From Bolinopsis microptera (lineage: Eukaryota; Ctenophora; Tentaculata; Lobata; Bolinopsidae), in contig NC_087073.1 in assembly GCF_026151205.1 (NCBI RefSeq), positions 1 through 64,000 of the forward strand: a stretch of DNA of 64,000 nucleotides, written 5' to 3'. Position numbers and translations under genes: made by a program. Below are positions 21,301 to 35,015 of this stretch, one piece after another (position 1 is the first letter of the stretch; every line of letters starts with the position of its first letter). The notes below the pieces were generated by a model that worked only from the letters and a program-made list of their open reading frames with translations, was not told where the DNA came from and ran no database searches.

Positions 21301-22290
21301 AGAAAATTAGCATCTGAATAAATCTTGAAGTATGAAAGGTAAATATGAAAACACAAATAGTAGCAATATCGATAGAAGGTTATAACCCGAAAAACCGTCC
21401 AAAATATAATATTAATATGATATAGAAAATTCGATCTTGACAAAAAGCGTCGAAACGTTACACGAGACAACATGATAGTGAAGTCGGAGAGACTTCCTGC
21501 ACAATGTAATAGAACATAATCAAAAGTTGACTAAATGGTAATTAAAAGCATAATTACACCAAACAAACACACCAAAAACACACCAACCATACACGCAAAC
21601 AAAACACACACAAACTACAATAATAAACAAGGATGGAAACAAGCAGTTACCCGACTCCACTCTCAAGTAGGGATCTAATAGAATGTGATGAAATTTCACA
21701 GTTCACAACTTCATTGCAATGAAATAAAGACTAACTCGATTCGCGCTATCATCATCTCATAACCTGTTGAATTATATAATAAATGTTAAGTTTAACAACA
21801 AAAGTTTTACAGAAATGTCAATGAGTTGGATTTAAATGAAATTAAGTAAAATGTAAAGGAAATATCGATTCCTAACCACATCAAACATCTCACAGATCCA
21901 TTATTAAAATATAACAATGAATAATAAAATACATTAAAAAAACACGACGTTATCTTGAATCTCCACTGAAACTACATACCATAGTTATTATGCTGATACG
22001 AGGTTTTATAATGAACTACAAGATAGGCCCGGGGGTTGGGTCAAGGGATAAGGCTAATAAAAAATATTCTTTGATATACAGTATTTTATCGCATCAAAAA
22101 AAATCCTCCCAACGGAAGATGCAGTCAACACTGTGCACGTGCGCGATTTTCATCCGCCGATTACTACTAAAGTCAACTTCTTATTTCTCCTCAATTTGCA
22201 CGTGGCGCGGACAAACAAACAAACCGACAAAAAGAAACTTTTGAATTACAATAGAGATGATCTGAATGTAAACACATCTAATTGGGAAGG
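18326..22290. other. Gene-poor AT-rich stretch
   Basis: Presumably the distal formin intron or intergenic DNA. Short ORFs here show no conserved motif or plausible splice pattern. A G-rich tract lies at about 20425-20450. I see no RNA gene or recognisable transposon ends. Confidence 0.5.
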
Positions 22291-22299
22291 AGCCAATCA

Positions 22300-22995
22300 G
22301 TAGAGCGAAGGATCAGGATAGAAAGTGAAGGGTGGGTAAAGAGCGGAGAAGAAGGAGCAGGGTGGGGAAGGAGCATGTAGGCAGGCGCATGGTGGAAAGA
22401 GCAGTGGGAAGGAGCAGGTGGGAAGGAGCAGGTGGGAAGGAGCAGTGAAAGGAGCAGGTGGACATGAGCAGGTGGGAAGGAGCAGGGTGGGAAGAGCTGG
22501 TGGAAGGAGCAGGTGATAAAAGGGAAGGGTGGGAAGGAGCATTGTGGAAAGGAGCAGGAGTGGAAGGAGCAGGGTGGAAGGAGCAGGGAGTGGAAGGACC
22601 ATGTGAAAGGAGCAGGTGGGAAGGACAGGGTGTAAGGAGCAGGGTGGAAGGAGCAGGTGGAAGGAGCAGGGTGGTAAGGAGCAGGTGGGAAGGAGCAGGG
22701 TGGCCAAGGAGAGCAGGGTGGGAAGGAGCAGGGTGAGAAGGAGCAGGGTGGGAAGACAGGGTGGGAAGGAGCAGGGGAAAGGAGCAGGGTAGGAAGGAGC
22801 AGTATAGGAAGGGACAGGGTGGAAAGGAGCAGGGTGGGAAGGGTAGCAGGGTGGAAGGAGCAGGGTGGGAAGGAGCAGGGTGGGAGAGCAGGATGGAAGG
22901 AGCAGGGTGGAAAGGTGAGGGTAAGGAAGAAAGCAGGTGGGAAGGAGCAGGTGGGAGGACAGGGTGGAAGGAGCAGGGTTGGAAAGAGATAAGGA
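22300..22995. repeat. Degenerate GGAAGGAGCAGGGTG minisatellite
   Basis: About 45 imperfect copies of a 12-16 bp purine-rich unit (GGTGGGAAGGAGCAG and variants), purine on the + strand throughout. The long ORFs on both strands are compositional. Confidence 0.9.
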
Positions 22996-22999
22996 AGAG

Positions 23000-25590
23000 T
23001 GGTTATTACAATAACCCAAACTACACGGTACTCAGTACAATGTTGTAACAGTTATTGATAATTTCCCGACTAACCCCACACGATACACAGAAATACAAAC
23101 TTATACACAACACCACAGCAGACAAAGCTCGAACGAACTGAAACTGCAGACCTTAATACGTATAACTGTGACGAATCACAAAATACACTTCGCGAACAAA
23201 AAAACGGCCGGAGTCGAGTTAACCTCCAACACAATGAACCACACTCACACTGACCCAACCTCAAATTTCCCCCTATATATAGTGATGGTGGGGGAAAGTG
23301 GAGCCCGGAAGTGAGTGTTTTAAAGTCAAGAGTTGTGAATGAGGCACAAAGAGAGTGGGGCATAATTTGGGGTTAATTTAAGAGTAATGCGGTTTTCCGC
23401 AGTTTCGTCAGTGTGTGCATTAGAGGGTATAGACGTAAAATGGATACGCAATTATTATAATAGTTTTGGTGAATGTTGTCCACTATTTGGTTAGATTGTT
23501 AGTCCCGACATAGCTCTGTATGTGTTTTCAGCTACTCGCGCTGCAAAATTTTCTATTTTCATCCAATACTGTCGGCTGTTATTACTGACGAGGGTTTCAA
23601 TCTGGTGATTAATTTTGTGTCGTACGAGAACATTATAAGCACTTAATAACACGTGAAATGTTTGATTGTGGGGTACATTGTTGAGGAGAGGGTGGTATTT
23701 TCTTCATAAAATATTTAAAAACTGCCAAAAAAGGGTAAAGTGAAATTGACGAATAAAACATACGTAAACTTCTGATCGGTAACATAATAAATTATCAGAA
23801 CAATATCGTCAGCTCCCAGAATTACGTAGGTGTGAAGAATAAAAGGGATCTCCAGGAAAACATTAACATTTATTTTATCGTGATTCGTTTTTATTTACTA
23901 GACATTTCTAACCAATGTGTTTAATGTTATCAGAATACTTACGTGTTTAGAATAAGGGTCGCCGAAAAATAAATTTAAAAAAATAAAAATTTGACCTGAA
24001 AATAACCATGACGACCCTGTTGTCACTTTGATTGATCAACACTGATAAAATAACACTTGATCTGACTAAAAGTCATCCTATAGACATTATATTGCCCCAG
24101 TACTCATTTCTAATATCGCATCTCTGTCTTTTATACTTAACATCTATAACTGCAATTTGGAGTTTAAGAAGGAAACTTTAAATTCCTCCGCTTCAATTAA
24201 ACCACAGCCACAAACGCTGGCCTCTTAATTCCTAACATATAATGTTAGTCTACAACATCTCAGTCCCAACTATTAGCGCCTCAACAACTACCAGCACTCC
24301 GCTAGAATCAACCCTCAAACACCACCTCTCTCACAGGAACCATTCATAGCGTTTAAACAAATCAGCAAGGTTACCGAATGTAGCAGCAGCCCACCCAAAC
24401 TTGACCTGATGTATATTAAGCATTTTATGATATACATCATTATATCATTCTTGTTCTGGGAGAGCATACTGCCTTATATGGCTTTATTGGGCGGAGATAC
24501 CATCTTGCACACGTTATCCCATCAAAACTACCAGCTCCCTTAAGTTTAACATTATGAAAGAAATCCCCTGATTTAGTGAATTTTGCCATTCAAGGTCTAG
24601 AACCAGCCAGGAACCTATCTGTTAGATATGGTCGGAAAGTTCTGGTTAAAACTATAAGCGTTTTAAACAGACGGAGTGTTTTAAAAGTCAAATCCCCAAA
24701 TGTAGCTCCTCCAGGCGAGATTACTACACTATGGAAGTGCAGAATTGTTAGGTTTCAAGGTATAGTCTGTAGACTGCAGGATGATTTAAAACTTATTAAA
24801 GTAGGTTAAAGTGCCGAAATTTACTCTAAAAATATACATAAAAGGTAGCGCATGTCGTAACCCATGTTGAAATAGAGTTGCTGACTTTTTTAAAGGCATG
24901 GGGCTCCAATAAAGAACTGAAATCGTTTAAACCATAATCTATGTATTTCAAATGTTTCACCACCATTTCTCATCAAACCGAAATAAGTACAACGTAGAAA
25001 ATTGTCGTCATAATGAAAATGACGTAAATTATGTCAAGTACCAGATGATAGTAATAATAAATATTTATATATAAAAAAAGGTTAAAAAAAAAAAAAAATA
25101 GAGCTGATAGTAATACCATGACTAGGCATTATACAACAAAGATATAATAGGGTTGTATTTTAAGCTGTACTGTGTAGCTATAAATATTATATTAATGTAC
25201 ATGGAATTAGGAAATTGAAGTACACTCTATAGTGATAATACCTTGATGTGATATAACATATTTATCGATTAAGAATTTTTGTAACAAGTGGGTAACTACT
25301 GTATGAATTTAACATTTGGCACATAATTTGGTTATTTAAGTACTGTATCTTTATAAGTGATTATAAGTTATATCTCTTTTGTAATAAATATTTAAATATT
25401 ATACTATAATTACTCCTATGAATTATATTATACACCTTGTACATTTACATCCTTACACTGTAATATACATTCATTAAATTACACATAATATACATTTCAT
25501 TAATTCCATTCCTCCGTAGTTTCTCTTGCAACAGGTCTATATCATAATACAGACCCAATATCTATGAATGGTACCACAAAATGAAACCCA
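23000..25590. other. AT-rich stretch without recognised gene
   Basis: No conserved coding segment was recognised. A 77-residue ORF at 24576-24809 has no start or splice context that supports it. The part from 25000 to 25560 is very AT-rich. Confidence 0.5.
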
Positions 25591-25597
25591 CACGCAC

Positions 25598-25782
25598 ACC
25601 GAGGGAGGGAGGGAGGGAGGGAGGGAGGGAGAGAGGGAGAGAGGGAGGGAGGGAGGGAGGGAGGAGGGAGGGAGGGAGGGAGGGAGGGAGGGAGGGAGGG
25701 AGGGAGGGAGGGAGGGAGGGAGGGAGGGAGGGAGGGAGAGAGGGAGGGAGGGAGGGAGGGAGGGAGGGAGGGAGGGAGGGAG
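25598..25782. repeat. (GGGA)n simple repeat
   Basis: A nearly pure GGGA tract of about 185 bp with a few GAGA interruptions. A second short run lies at about 25804-25820. Confidence 0.95.
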
Positions 25783-25949
25783 ACATCTAATGCTATGAAA
25801 TTAGGGAGGGAGGGAGGGACAATGTACGTGACGTTGTAGATAACTCCCCGCGAAAGTAAAAGTATTCTGAATTGAACTCCTTACATACCACACATATCTA
25901 CCTTACATACATGTTACATGTTACATGGCGAGATCTCCATCCAAAAGGA

Positions 25950-26435
25950 TTAGTCTGCGTCATCTGCGTCATTACTTTGTATTATACAACTTCGGCGGGT
26001 AATATTTCTCCATCCTTTTCGATCTGCAGCCAATCTTCTCATACAATCAATCGTGAGTCCATTACGATCCAATCTCTGCTCAGCATCTTCAATAAATACA
26101 TCATTTAAGCTCTTCCTAGGCCTGCCTCTTGATCGTTTCCCATGCTTGGGTTTCCATTCAAGTAGATAGTTAGGTAACCGATCTTCAGGCATTCTACTGA
26201 CATGTCCAAACCAACGTAGCCGTTTTGTTGCTATTATGTCAGTAAGAGCAGTTATTGAAGCCCTTCTTAAAACATCTTCATTTCTTACTCGATGGAACCA
26301 CCTCACTCTCAGGATTCTGCGTAAGCAGTACTGATGGAAAGACTCTAATCTTCTTGTCTGCACTTGAGTCGTGTTCCATATCTCACTTCCATAGGTCAGA
26401 ATGGTAAGAACAGCTGCGATGTAGATTAGTCGGTA
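25950..26435 (-). mobile_element. 3' remnant of a LINE reverse transcriptase
   Basis: On the - strand the frame reads IYIAAVLTILTYGSEIWNTT, then QTRRLESFHQYCLRRILRV, TKRLRWFGHVSRMPEDRLPN and GKRSRGRPRKSLNDVF before a stop at 25950. RLRWFGH.SRM and GRPRK are the standard C-terminal motifs of APE-type LINE polyproteins. The catalytic part is missing, so this is a 5'-truncated copy. A short GACGCAGAT-type repeat follows the stop, as at the 3' ends of some RTE-like elements. Confidence 0.8.
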
Positions 26436-26809
26436 ATATTATGCTATCCAAGTTTAGAACTTAGTGTTTAACTTATTTAGTTATAAAATATTTCCAAGTA
26501 TTGCACATACAGTAGCACTAAAGCAGCGCTAAAGTGATTCAGTCCCTTCTTCGTTTCTAGAATCTACATATTTTGAGTAAACCCGTTCCTATAATAAATG
26601 GATGTCCATGATATAAAGTGGGAAATAACAGCCCCTTTCTAAATGTTTTATTGAATGGCCGATTCCCATGGTAACTGCTAGAGAGGGTATAATGTGGTTG
26701 TTATCGTATCCTTGCTACACGTGGTTGCAGCGTGTGTCAAGGGTATCCTTATCTCTGGATCCTTATCTCTGGAACCATATAGCCGTCCAATTCCCTCCAC
26801 AACTCACTG

Positions 26810-29800
26810 CCTTCCTCTAGTTAATTATTTAACCCTAGTTCCCTCCATAACTCACTGCCTTCCTCTAGTTAATTATTTAACCCTAGTTCCCTCCATAACT
26901 CACTGCCTTCCTCTAGTTAATTATTTAACCCTAGTTTCCTCCATAACTCACTGCCTTCCTCTAGTTAATTATTTAACCCTAGTTCCCTCCATAACTCACT
27001 GCCTTCCTCTAGTTAATTATTTAACCCTAGTTTCCTCCATAACTCACTGCCTTCCTCTAGTTAATTATTTAACCCTAGTTCCCTCCATAACTCACTGCCT
27101 TCCTCTAGTTAATTATTTAACCCTAGTTCCCTCCATAACTCACTGCCTTCCTCTAGTTAATTATTTAACCCTAGTTCCCTCCATAACTCACTGCCTTCCT
27201 CTAGTTAATTATTTACCCCTAGTTCCCTCCATAACTCACTGCCTTCCTCTAGTTAATTATTTAACCCTAGTTCCCTCCATAACTCACTGCCTTCCTCTAG
27301 TTAATTATTTAACCCTAGTTCCCTCCATAACTCACTGCCTTCCTCTAGTTAATTATTTACCCCTAGTTTCCTCCATAACTCACTGCCTTCCTCTAGTTAA
27401 TTATTTACCCCTAGTTTCCTCCATAACTCACTGCCTTCCTCTAGTTAATTATTTAACCCTAGTTCCCTCCATAACTCACTGCCTTCCTCTAGTTAATTAT
27501 TTAACCCTAGTTCCCTCCATAACTCACTGCCTTCCTCTAGTTAATTATTTAACCCTAGTTTCCTCCATAACTCACTGCCTTCCTCTAGTTAATTATTTAA
27601 CCCTAGTTCCCTCCATAACTCACTGCCTTCCTCTAGTTAATTATTTAACCCTAGTTCCCTCCATAACTCACTGCCTTCCTCTAGTTAATTATTTAACCCT
27701 AGTTCCCTCCATAACTCACTGCCTTCCTCTAGTTAATTATTTACCCCTAGTTCCCTCCATAACTCACTGCCTTCCTCTAGTTAATTATTTAACCCTAGTT
27801 CCCTCCATAACTCACTGCCTTCCTCTAGTTAATTATTTACCCCTAGTTCCCTCCATAACTCACTGCCTTCCTCTAGTTAATTATTTACCCCTAGTTCCCT
27901 CCATAACTCACTGCCTTCCTCTAGTTAATTATTTAACCCTAGTTCCCTCCATAACTCACTGCCTTCCTCTAGTTAATTATTTAACCCTAGTTCCCTCCAT
28001 AACTCACTGCCTTCCTCTAGTTAATTATTTACCCCTAGTTCCCTCCATAACTCACTGCCTTCCTCTAGTTAATTATTTACCCCTAGTTCCCTCCATAACT
28101 CACTGCCTTCCTCTAGTTAATTATTTAACCCTAGTTCCCTCCATAACTCACTGCCTTCCTCTAGTTAATTATTTAACCCTAGTTCCCTCCATAACTCACT
28201 GCCTTCCTCTAGTTAATTATTTAACCCTAGTTCCCTCCATAACTCACTGCCTTCCTCTAGTTAATTATTTAACCCTAGTTCCCTCCATAACTCACTGCCT
28301 TCCTCTAGTTAATTATTTAACCCTAGTTCCCTCCATAACTCACTGCCTTCCTCTAGTTAATTATTTAACCCTAGTTCCCTCCATAACTCACTGCCTTCCT
28401 CTAGTTAATTATTTAACCCTAGTTCCCTCCATAACTCACTGCCTTCCTCTAGTTAATTATTTAACCCTAGTTTCCCTCCATAACTCACTGCCTTCCTCTA
28501 GTTAATTATTTAACCCTAGTTCCCTCCATAACTCACTGCCTTCCTCTAGTTAATTATTTAACCCTAGTTCCCTCCATAACTCACTGCCTTCCTCTAGTTA
28601 ATTATTTAACCCTAGTTCCCTCCATAACTCACTGCCTTCCTCTAGTTAATTATTTAACCCTAGTTCCCTCCATAACTCACTGCCTTCCTCTAGTTAATTA
28701 TTTAACCCTAGTTCCCTCCATAACTCACTGCCTTCCTCTAGTTAATTATTTAACCCTAGTTCCCTCCATAACTCACTGCCTTCCTCTAGTTAATTATTTA
28801 ACCCTAGTTCCCTCCATAACTCACTGCCTTCCTCTAGTTAATTATTTAACCCTAGTTCCCTCCATAACTCACTGCCTTCCTCTAGTTAATTATTTAACCC
28901 TAGTTCCCTCCATAACTCACTGCCTTCCTCTAGTTAATTATTTAACCCTAGTTCCCTCCATAACTCACTGCCTTCCTCTAGTTAATTATTTAACCCTAGT
29001 TCCCTCCATAACTCACTGCCTTCCTCTAGTTAATTATTTAACCCTAGTTCCCTCCATAACTCACTGCCTTCCTCTAGTTAATTATTTAACCCTAGTTTCC
29101 TCCATAACTCACTGCCTTCCTCTAGTTAATTATTTAACCCTAGTTCCCTCCATAACTCACTGCCTTCCTCTAGTTAATTATTTAACCCTAGTTCCCTCCA
29201 TAACTCACTGCCTTCCTCTAGTTAATTATTTAACCCTAGTTCCCTCCATAACTCACTGCCTTCCTCTAGTTAATTATTTAACCCTAGTTCCCTCCATAAC
29301 TCACTGCCTTCCTCTAGTTAATTATTTAACCCTAGTTCCCTCCATAACTCACTGCCTTCCTCTAGTTAATTATTTAACCCTAGTTCCCTCCATAACTCAC
29401 TGCCTTCCTCTAGTTAATTATTTAACCCTAGTTCCCTCCATAACTCACTGCCTTCCTCTAGTTAATTATTTAACCCTAGTTCCCTCCATAACTCACTGCC
29501 TTCCTCTAGTTAATTATTTAACCCTAGTTCCCTCCATAACTCACTGCCTTCCTCTAGTTAATTATTTAACCCTAGTTCCCTCCATAACTCACTGCCTTCC
29601 TCTAGTTAATTATTTAACCCTAGTTCCCTCCATAACTCACTGCCTTCCTCTAGTTAATTATTTAACCCTAGTTCCCTCCATAACTCACTGCCTTCCTCTA
29701 GTTAATTATTTAACCCTAGTTCCCTCCATAACTCACTGCCTTCCTCTAGTTAATTATTTAACCCTAGTTCCCTCCATAACTCACTGCCTTCCTCTAGTTA

Positions 29801-32800
29801 ATTATTTAACCCTAGTTCCCTCCATAACTCACTGCCTTCCTCTAGTTAATTATTTAACCCTAGTTCCCTCCATAACTCACTGCCTTCCTCTAGTTAATTA
29901 TTTAACCCTAGTTCCCTCCATAACTCACTGCCTTCCTCTAGTTAATTATTTAACCCTAGTTCCCTCCATAACTCACTGCCTTCCTCTAGTTAATTATTTA
30001 ACCCTAGTTCCTCCATAACTCACTGCCTTCCTCTAGTTAATTATTTAACCCTAGTTCCCTCCATAACTCACTGCCTTCCTCTAGTTAATTATTTAACCCT
30101 AGTTCCCTCCATAACTCACTGCCTTCCTCTAGTTAATTATTTAACCCTAGTTCCCTCCTAACTCACTGCCTTCCTCTAGTTAATTATTTAACCCTAGTTC
30201 CCTCCATAACTCACTGCCTTCCTCTAGTTAATTATTTAACCCTAGTTCCCTCCATAACTCACTGCCTTCCTCTAGTTAATTATTTAACCCTAGTTCCCTC
30301 CATAACTCACTGCCTTCCTCTAGTTAATTATTTAACCCTAGTTCCCTCCATAACTCACTGCCTTCCTCTAGTTAATTATTTAACCCTAGTTCCCTCCATA
30401 ACTCACTGCCTTCCTCTAGTTAATTATTTACCCCTAGTTCCCTCCATAACTCACTGGCCTTCCTCTAGTTAATTATTTTAACCCTAGTTCCCTCCATAAC
30501 TCACTTGCCTTCCTCTAGTTAATTATTTACCCTAGTTCCCCTCCATAACTCACTGCCTTCCTCTAGTTAATTATTTAACCCTAGTTCCCTCCATAACTCA
30601 CTGCCTTCCTCTAGTTAATTATTTAACCCTAGTTCCCTCCATAACTCACTGCCTTCCTCTAGTTAATTATTTAACCCTAGTTCCCTCCATAACTCACTGC
30701 CTTCCTCTAGTTAATTATTTAACCCTAGTTCCCTCCATAACTCACTGCCTTCCTCTAGTTAATTATTTACCCTAGTTCCCTCCATAACTCACTGCCTTCC
30801 TCTAGTTAATTATTTAACCCTAGTTCCCTCCATAACTCACTGCCTTCCTCTAGTTAATTATTTACCCCTAGTTCCCTCCATAACTCACTGCCTTCCTCTA
30901 GTTAATTATTTAACCCTAGTTCCTCCATAACTCACTGCCTGTCCTTCTAGTTATTATTTAACCCATAGTTCCCTCCATAACTCACTGCCTTCCCTCTAGT
31001 TAATTATATTAACACCTAGTCTCCATAACTCACTGCCCTTCCTCTAGTTAATAATTTACCCCCTAGTTCCCTCATAACTCACTGCATTCCTCTAGTTAAT
31101 TATTTAACCCTAGTTCCCTCCATAACTCACTGACCTCCTCATGTTAATTATTTATCCCTAGTTCCCTCCATAACCTCACTGCCATCCTCTAGATTAATTA
31201 TTTAACCCTAGTTCCCTCCATAACTCACTGCCTTCCTCTAGTTAATTATTTAACCCTAGTTCCCTCCATAACTCACTGCCTTCCTCTAGTTAATTATTTA
31301 CCCTAGTTTCCTCATAACTCACTGCCTTCCTCTAGTTAATTATTTACCCCTAGTTTCCTCCATAACTCACTGCCTTCCTCTAGTTAATATTTAACCCTAG
31401 TTCCCTCCATAACTCACTGCCTTCCTCTAGTTAATTATTTAACCCTAGTTCCCTCCATAACTCACTGCCTTCCTCTAGTTAATTATTTAACCCTAGTTTC
31501 CTCCATAACTCACTGCCTTCCTCTAGTTAATTATTTAACCCTAGTTCCCTCCATAACTCACTGCCTTCCTCTAGTTATTATTACCCCTAGTTCCTCCATA
31601 ACTCACTGCCTTCCTCTAGTTAATTATTTACCCTAGTTTCCTCCATAACTCACTGCCTTCCTCTAGTTAATTATTTAACCCTAGTTTCCCTCCATAACTC
31701 ACTGCCTTCCTCTAGTTAATTATTTACCCCTAGTTCCCTCCATAACTCACTGCTTCCTCTAGTTAATTATTTAACCCTAGTTCCCTCCATAACTCACTGC
31801 CTTCCTCTAGTTAATTATTTAAACCCTAGTTCCCTCCCATAACTCACTGCCTTCCTCTAGTTAATTATTTAACCCTAGTTCCCTCCATAACTCACTGCCT
31901 TCCTCTAGTTAATTATTTAACCCTAGTTCCCTCCATAACTCACTGCCTTCCTCTAGTTAATTATTTAACCCTAGTTCCCTCCATAACTCACTGCCTTCCT
32001 CTAGTTAATTATTTAACCCCTAGTTCCCTCCATAACTCACTGCCTTCCTCTTGTTAATTATTTAACCCTAGTTCCCTCCATAACTCACTGCCTTCCTCTA
32101 GTTAATTATTTAACCCTAGTTCCCTCCATAAGCTCACTGCCTTCCTCTAGTTAATTATTTAACCTAGTTCCCTCCATAACTCACTGCCTTCCTCTAGTTT
32201 AATTATTTAACCCTAGTTCCCTCCATAACTCACTGCCTTCCTCTAGTTAATTATTTAACCCTAGTTTCCCTCCATAACTCACTGCCTTCCTCTAGTTAAT
32301 TATTTAACCCTAGTTCCCTCCATAACTCACTGCCTTCCTCTAGTTAATTATTTAACCCCTAGTTTCCCTCCATAACTCACTGCCTTCCTCTAGTTAATTA
32401 TTTAACCCTAGTTCCCTCCATAACTCACTGCCTTCCTCTAGTTAATTATTTAACCCTAGTTCCCTCCATAACTCACTGCCTTCCTCTAGTTAATTATTTA
32501 ACCCTAGTTCCCTCCATAACTCACTGCCTTCCTCTAGTTAATTATTTAACCCTAGTTCCCTCCATAACTCACTGCCTTCCTCTAGTTAATTATTTAACCC
32601 TAGTTCCCTCCATAACTCACTGCCTTCCTCTAGTTAATTATTTAACCCTAGTTCCCTCCATAACTCACTGCCTTCCTCTAGTTAATTATTTAACCCTAGT
32701 TCCCTCCATAACTCACTGCCTTCCTCTAGTTAATTATTTAACCCTAGTTCCCTCCATAACTCACTGCCTTCCTCTAGTTAATTATTTAACCCTAGTTCCC

Positions 32801-34192
32801 TCCATAACTCACTGCCTTCCTCTAGTTAATTATTTAACCCTAGTTCCCTCCATAACTCACTGCCTTCCTCTAGTTAATTATTTAACCCTAGTTCCCTCCA
32901 TAACTCACTGCCTTCCTCTAGTTAATTATTTAACCCTAGTTCCCTCCATAACTCACTGCCTTCCTCTAGTTAATTATTTAACCCTAGTTCCCTCCATAAC
33001 TCACTGCCTTCCTCTAGTTAATTATTTAACCCTAGTTCCCTCCATAACTCACTGCCTTCCTCTAGTTAATTATTTAACCCTAGTTCCCTCCATAACTCAC
33101 TGCCTTCCTCTAGTTAATTATTTAACCCTAGTTCCCTCCATAACTCACTGCCTTCCTCTAGTTAATTATTTAACCCTAGTTCCCTCCATAACTCACTGCC
33201 TTCCTCTAGTTAATTATTTAACCCTAGTTCCCTCCATAACTCACTGCCTTCCTCTAGTTAATTATTTAACCCTAGTTCCCTCCATAACTCACTGCCTTCC
33301 TCTAGTTAATTATTTAACCCTAGTTCCCTCCTAACTCACTGCCTTCCTCTAGTTAATTATTTAACCCTAGTTCCCTCCATAACTCACTGCCTTCCTCTAG
33401 TTAATTATTTAACCCTAGTTCCCTCCATAACTCACTGCCTTCCTCTAGTTAATTATTTAACCCTAGTTCCCTCCATAACTCACTGCCTTCCTCTAGTTAA
33501 TTATTTACCCCTAGTTCCCTCCATAACTCACTGCCTTCCTCTAGTTAATTATTTAACCCTAGTTCCCTCCATAACTCACTGCCTTCCTCTAGTTAATTAT
33601 TTAACCCTAGTTCCCTCCATAACTCACTGCCTTCCTCTAGTTAATTATTTAACCCTAGTTCCCTCATAACTCACTGCCTTCCTCTCTAGTTAATTATTTA
33701 CCCCTAGTTCCCTCCCTAAACTCACTGCCTTCCTCTAGTTAACTTATTTAACCCTAGTTCCCTCCATAACTCACTGCCTTCCTCTAGTTAATTATTTAAC
33801 CTAGTTCCCTCCATAACTCACTGCCTTCCTCTAGTTAATTATTTAACCCTAGTTCCCTCCATAACTCACTGCCTTCCCTTAGATAATTATTTAACCCTAG
33901 TTCCCTCCATAACTCACTGCCTTCCTCTAGTTAATTATTTAACCCCTAGTTCCCTCCATAACTCAACTAGCCTTTCCTCTAGTTAATTATTTAACCCTAG
34001 TTCCCTCCATAACTCACTGCCTTCCTCTAGTTAATTATTTAACCCTAGTTCCCTCCATAACTCACTGCCTTCCTCTAGTTAATTATTTAACCCTAGTTTC
34101 CTCCATAACTCACTGCCTTCCTCTAGTTAATTATTTAACCCTAGTTCCCTCCATAACTCACTGCCTTCCTCTAGTTAATTATTTAACCCTAG
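26810..34192. repeat. 48-bp satellite, about 150 copies
   Basis: Unit of 48 bp containing CTCACTGCCTTCCTCTAG and TTAATTATTTAACCC. On the + strand each unit resembles a 3' splice region (pyrimidine tract then TAG). On the - strand it holds GGCA|GTGAGT, a donor-like hexamer. Most copies are near identical. Between about 30.4 and 32.4 kb, and again at 33.66-34.0 kb, many single-base insertions and deletions occur. The 603-residue ORF at 26694-28505 is a by-product of the 48-bp period. Confidence 0.95.
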
Positions 34193-34238
34193 TTTCCGCT
34201 TCTGTTAATCTATGAACGCTCCACAACGCCCGCTTTGT

Positions 34239-34374
34239 TCCTCAGTAAATTGCACGATACAACCGGCTTCAAAATATTGAATCTCTTTTTATCCCATCGG
34301 TTTTTGGCAATCGACAGTATTTGAGACACTCTAAAACATTCCGTAGGCCAGTTTTATCGTGCAATTTACTGAGG
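34239..34374. repeat. Short inverted repeat around 34.3 kb
   Basis: CCTCAGTAAATTGCACGATA at about 34240-34259 is the exact reverse complement of TATCGTGCAATTTACTGAGG at 34355-34374. The arms enclose about 95 bp, and the right arm overlaps the start of a putative + strand exon. It could be a small fold-back element or a capture of that exon's edge in reverse. Confidence 0.8.
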
Positions 34375-34807
34375 ACAACAGAGGTGTCCTGGATATGCAA
34401 GATAAAGCTGTCATTTTAGAAGAAGCAGGTATGTGGAGAGGGGGCGAACTAAAAGAGGGGGCGGGATGGGGTACTCAAAGCTGACATGTGACAATGGTAG
34501 AATTCATTCTGACGCCGGGGCTTTATTTTCTAGTTGAATCCTCAGAATTTTCTCTTTGTTGGAATTTAGAATTGGAGAATTCCGAGTATCGGTGTGTCCT
34601 TTGTAACATGTGGACTGAAATCGTTTACATTCTTAAAATTATTCTGAGGTTAACAATTAACATTATGAAACAAAATTAGATAGACAAGACATTTCTTGGA
34701 AACTTCATAGACACCCTACCAGAAAAGCCCCCTACTCCTGGATACAGTGCAGAAAACTCTAACCCGATAACGAACTGGTGCAGTCAAGGAAATGGTCCGC
34801 AGATTGC
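34353..34807 (+). CDS. Possible terminal two-exon fragment of an unrecognised gene
   Basis: Exon one (about 34353-34429) follows TAGGCCAG and reads FIVQFTEDNRGVLDMQDK, then AVILEEA plus one base at the donor G|GTATGT. Exon two could start after GATAG at about 34687, restoring the codon as D and reading KTFLGNFIDTLPEKPPTPGY, then SAENSNPITNWCSQGN to TGA near 34807. Phases agree and the composition looks protein-like, but I do not recognise it. It might be the distal end of the formin, but it lacks the expected basic tail. Confidence 0.3.
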
Positions 34808-35015
34808 ATGATAACCGTGGAAATGCCTACTTCTCAATTGGTTAAATTAATCGAGAGAAAAAAACATCTGTCAACAAATGGAAAGTCGTCAAGTCTGACA
34901 TTTTTAATAAGTAGAAACAGACCAGGCCATATCTTTATCAGTTTTACGGCCGGTTCTGGTTGTTATGATGGTGTATTTTATATATTTGATAGCTGAATTC
35001 ACTGAATTGCCTTAC

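Noticed and set aside
22297-23048. Long ORFs on both strands in the purine-rich minisatellite
   Set aside because: Low-complexity composition without stops explains them.
24576-24809. 77-residue ORF
   Set aside because: No recognisable motif, no splice sites of matching phase, and AT-rich surroundings.
26694-28505. 603-residue ORF of 16-residue repeats
   Set aside because: It is open only because the satellite period is 48 bp, and it ends where a one-base insertion breaks the period.
26810-34192. Interstitial telomere or centromere repeat (AACCCTAG motif)
   Set aside because: AACCCTA occurs once per 48-bp unit and is never tandem with itself, so it is not a TTAGGG-type tract.
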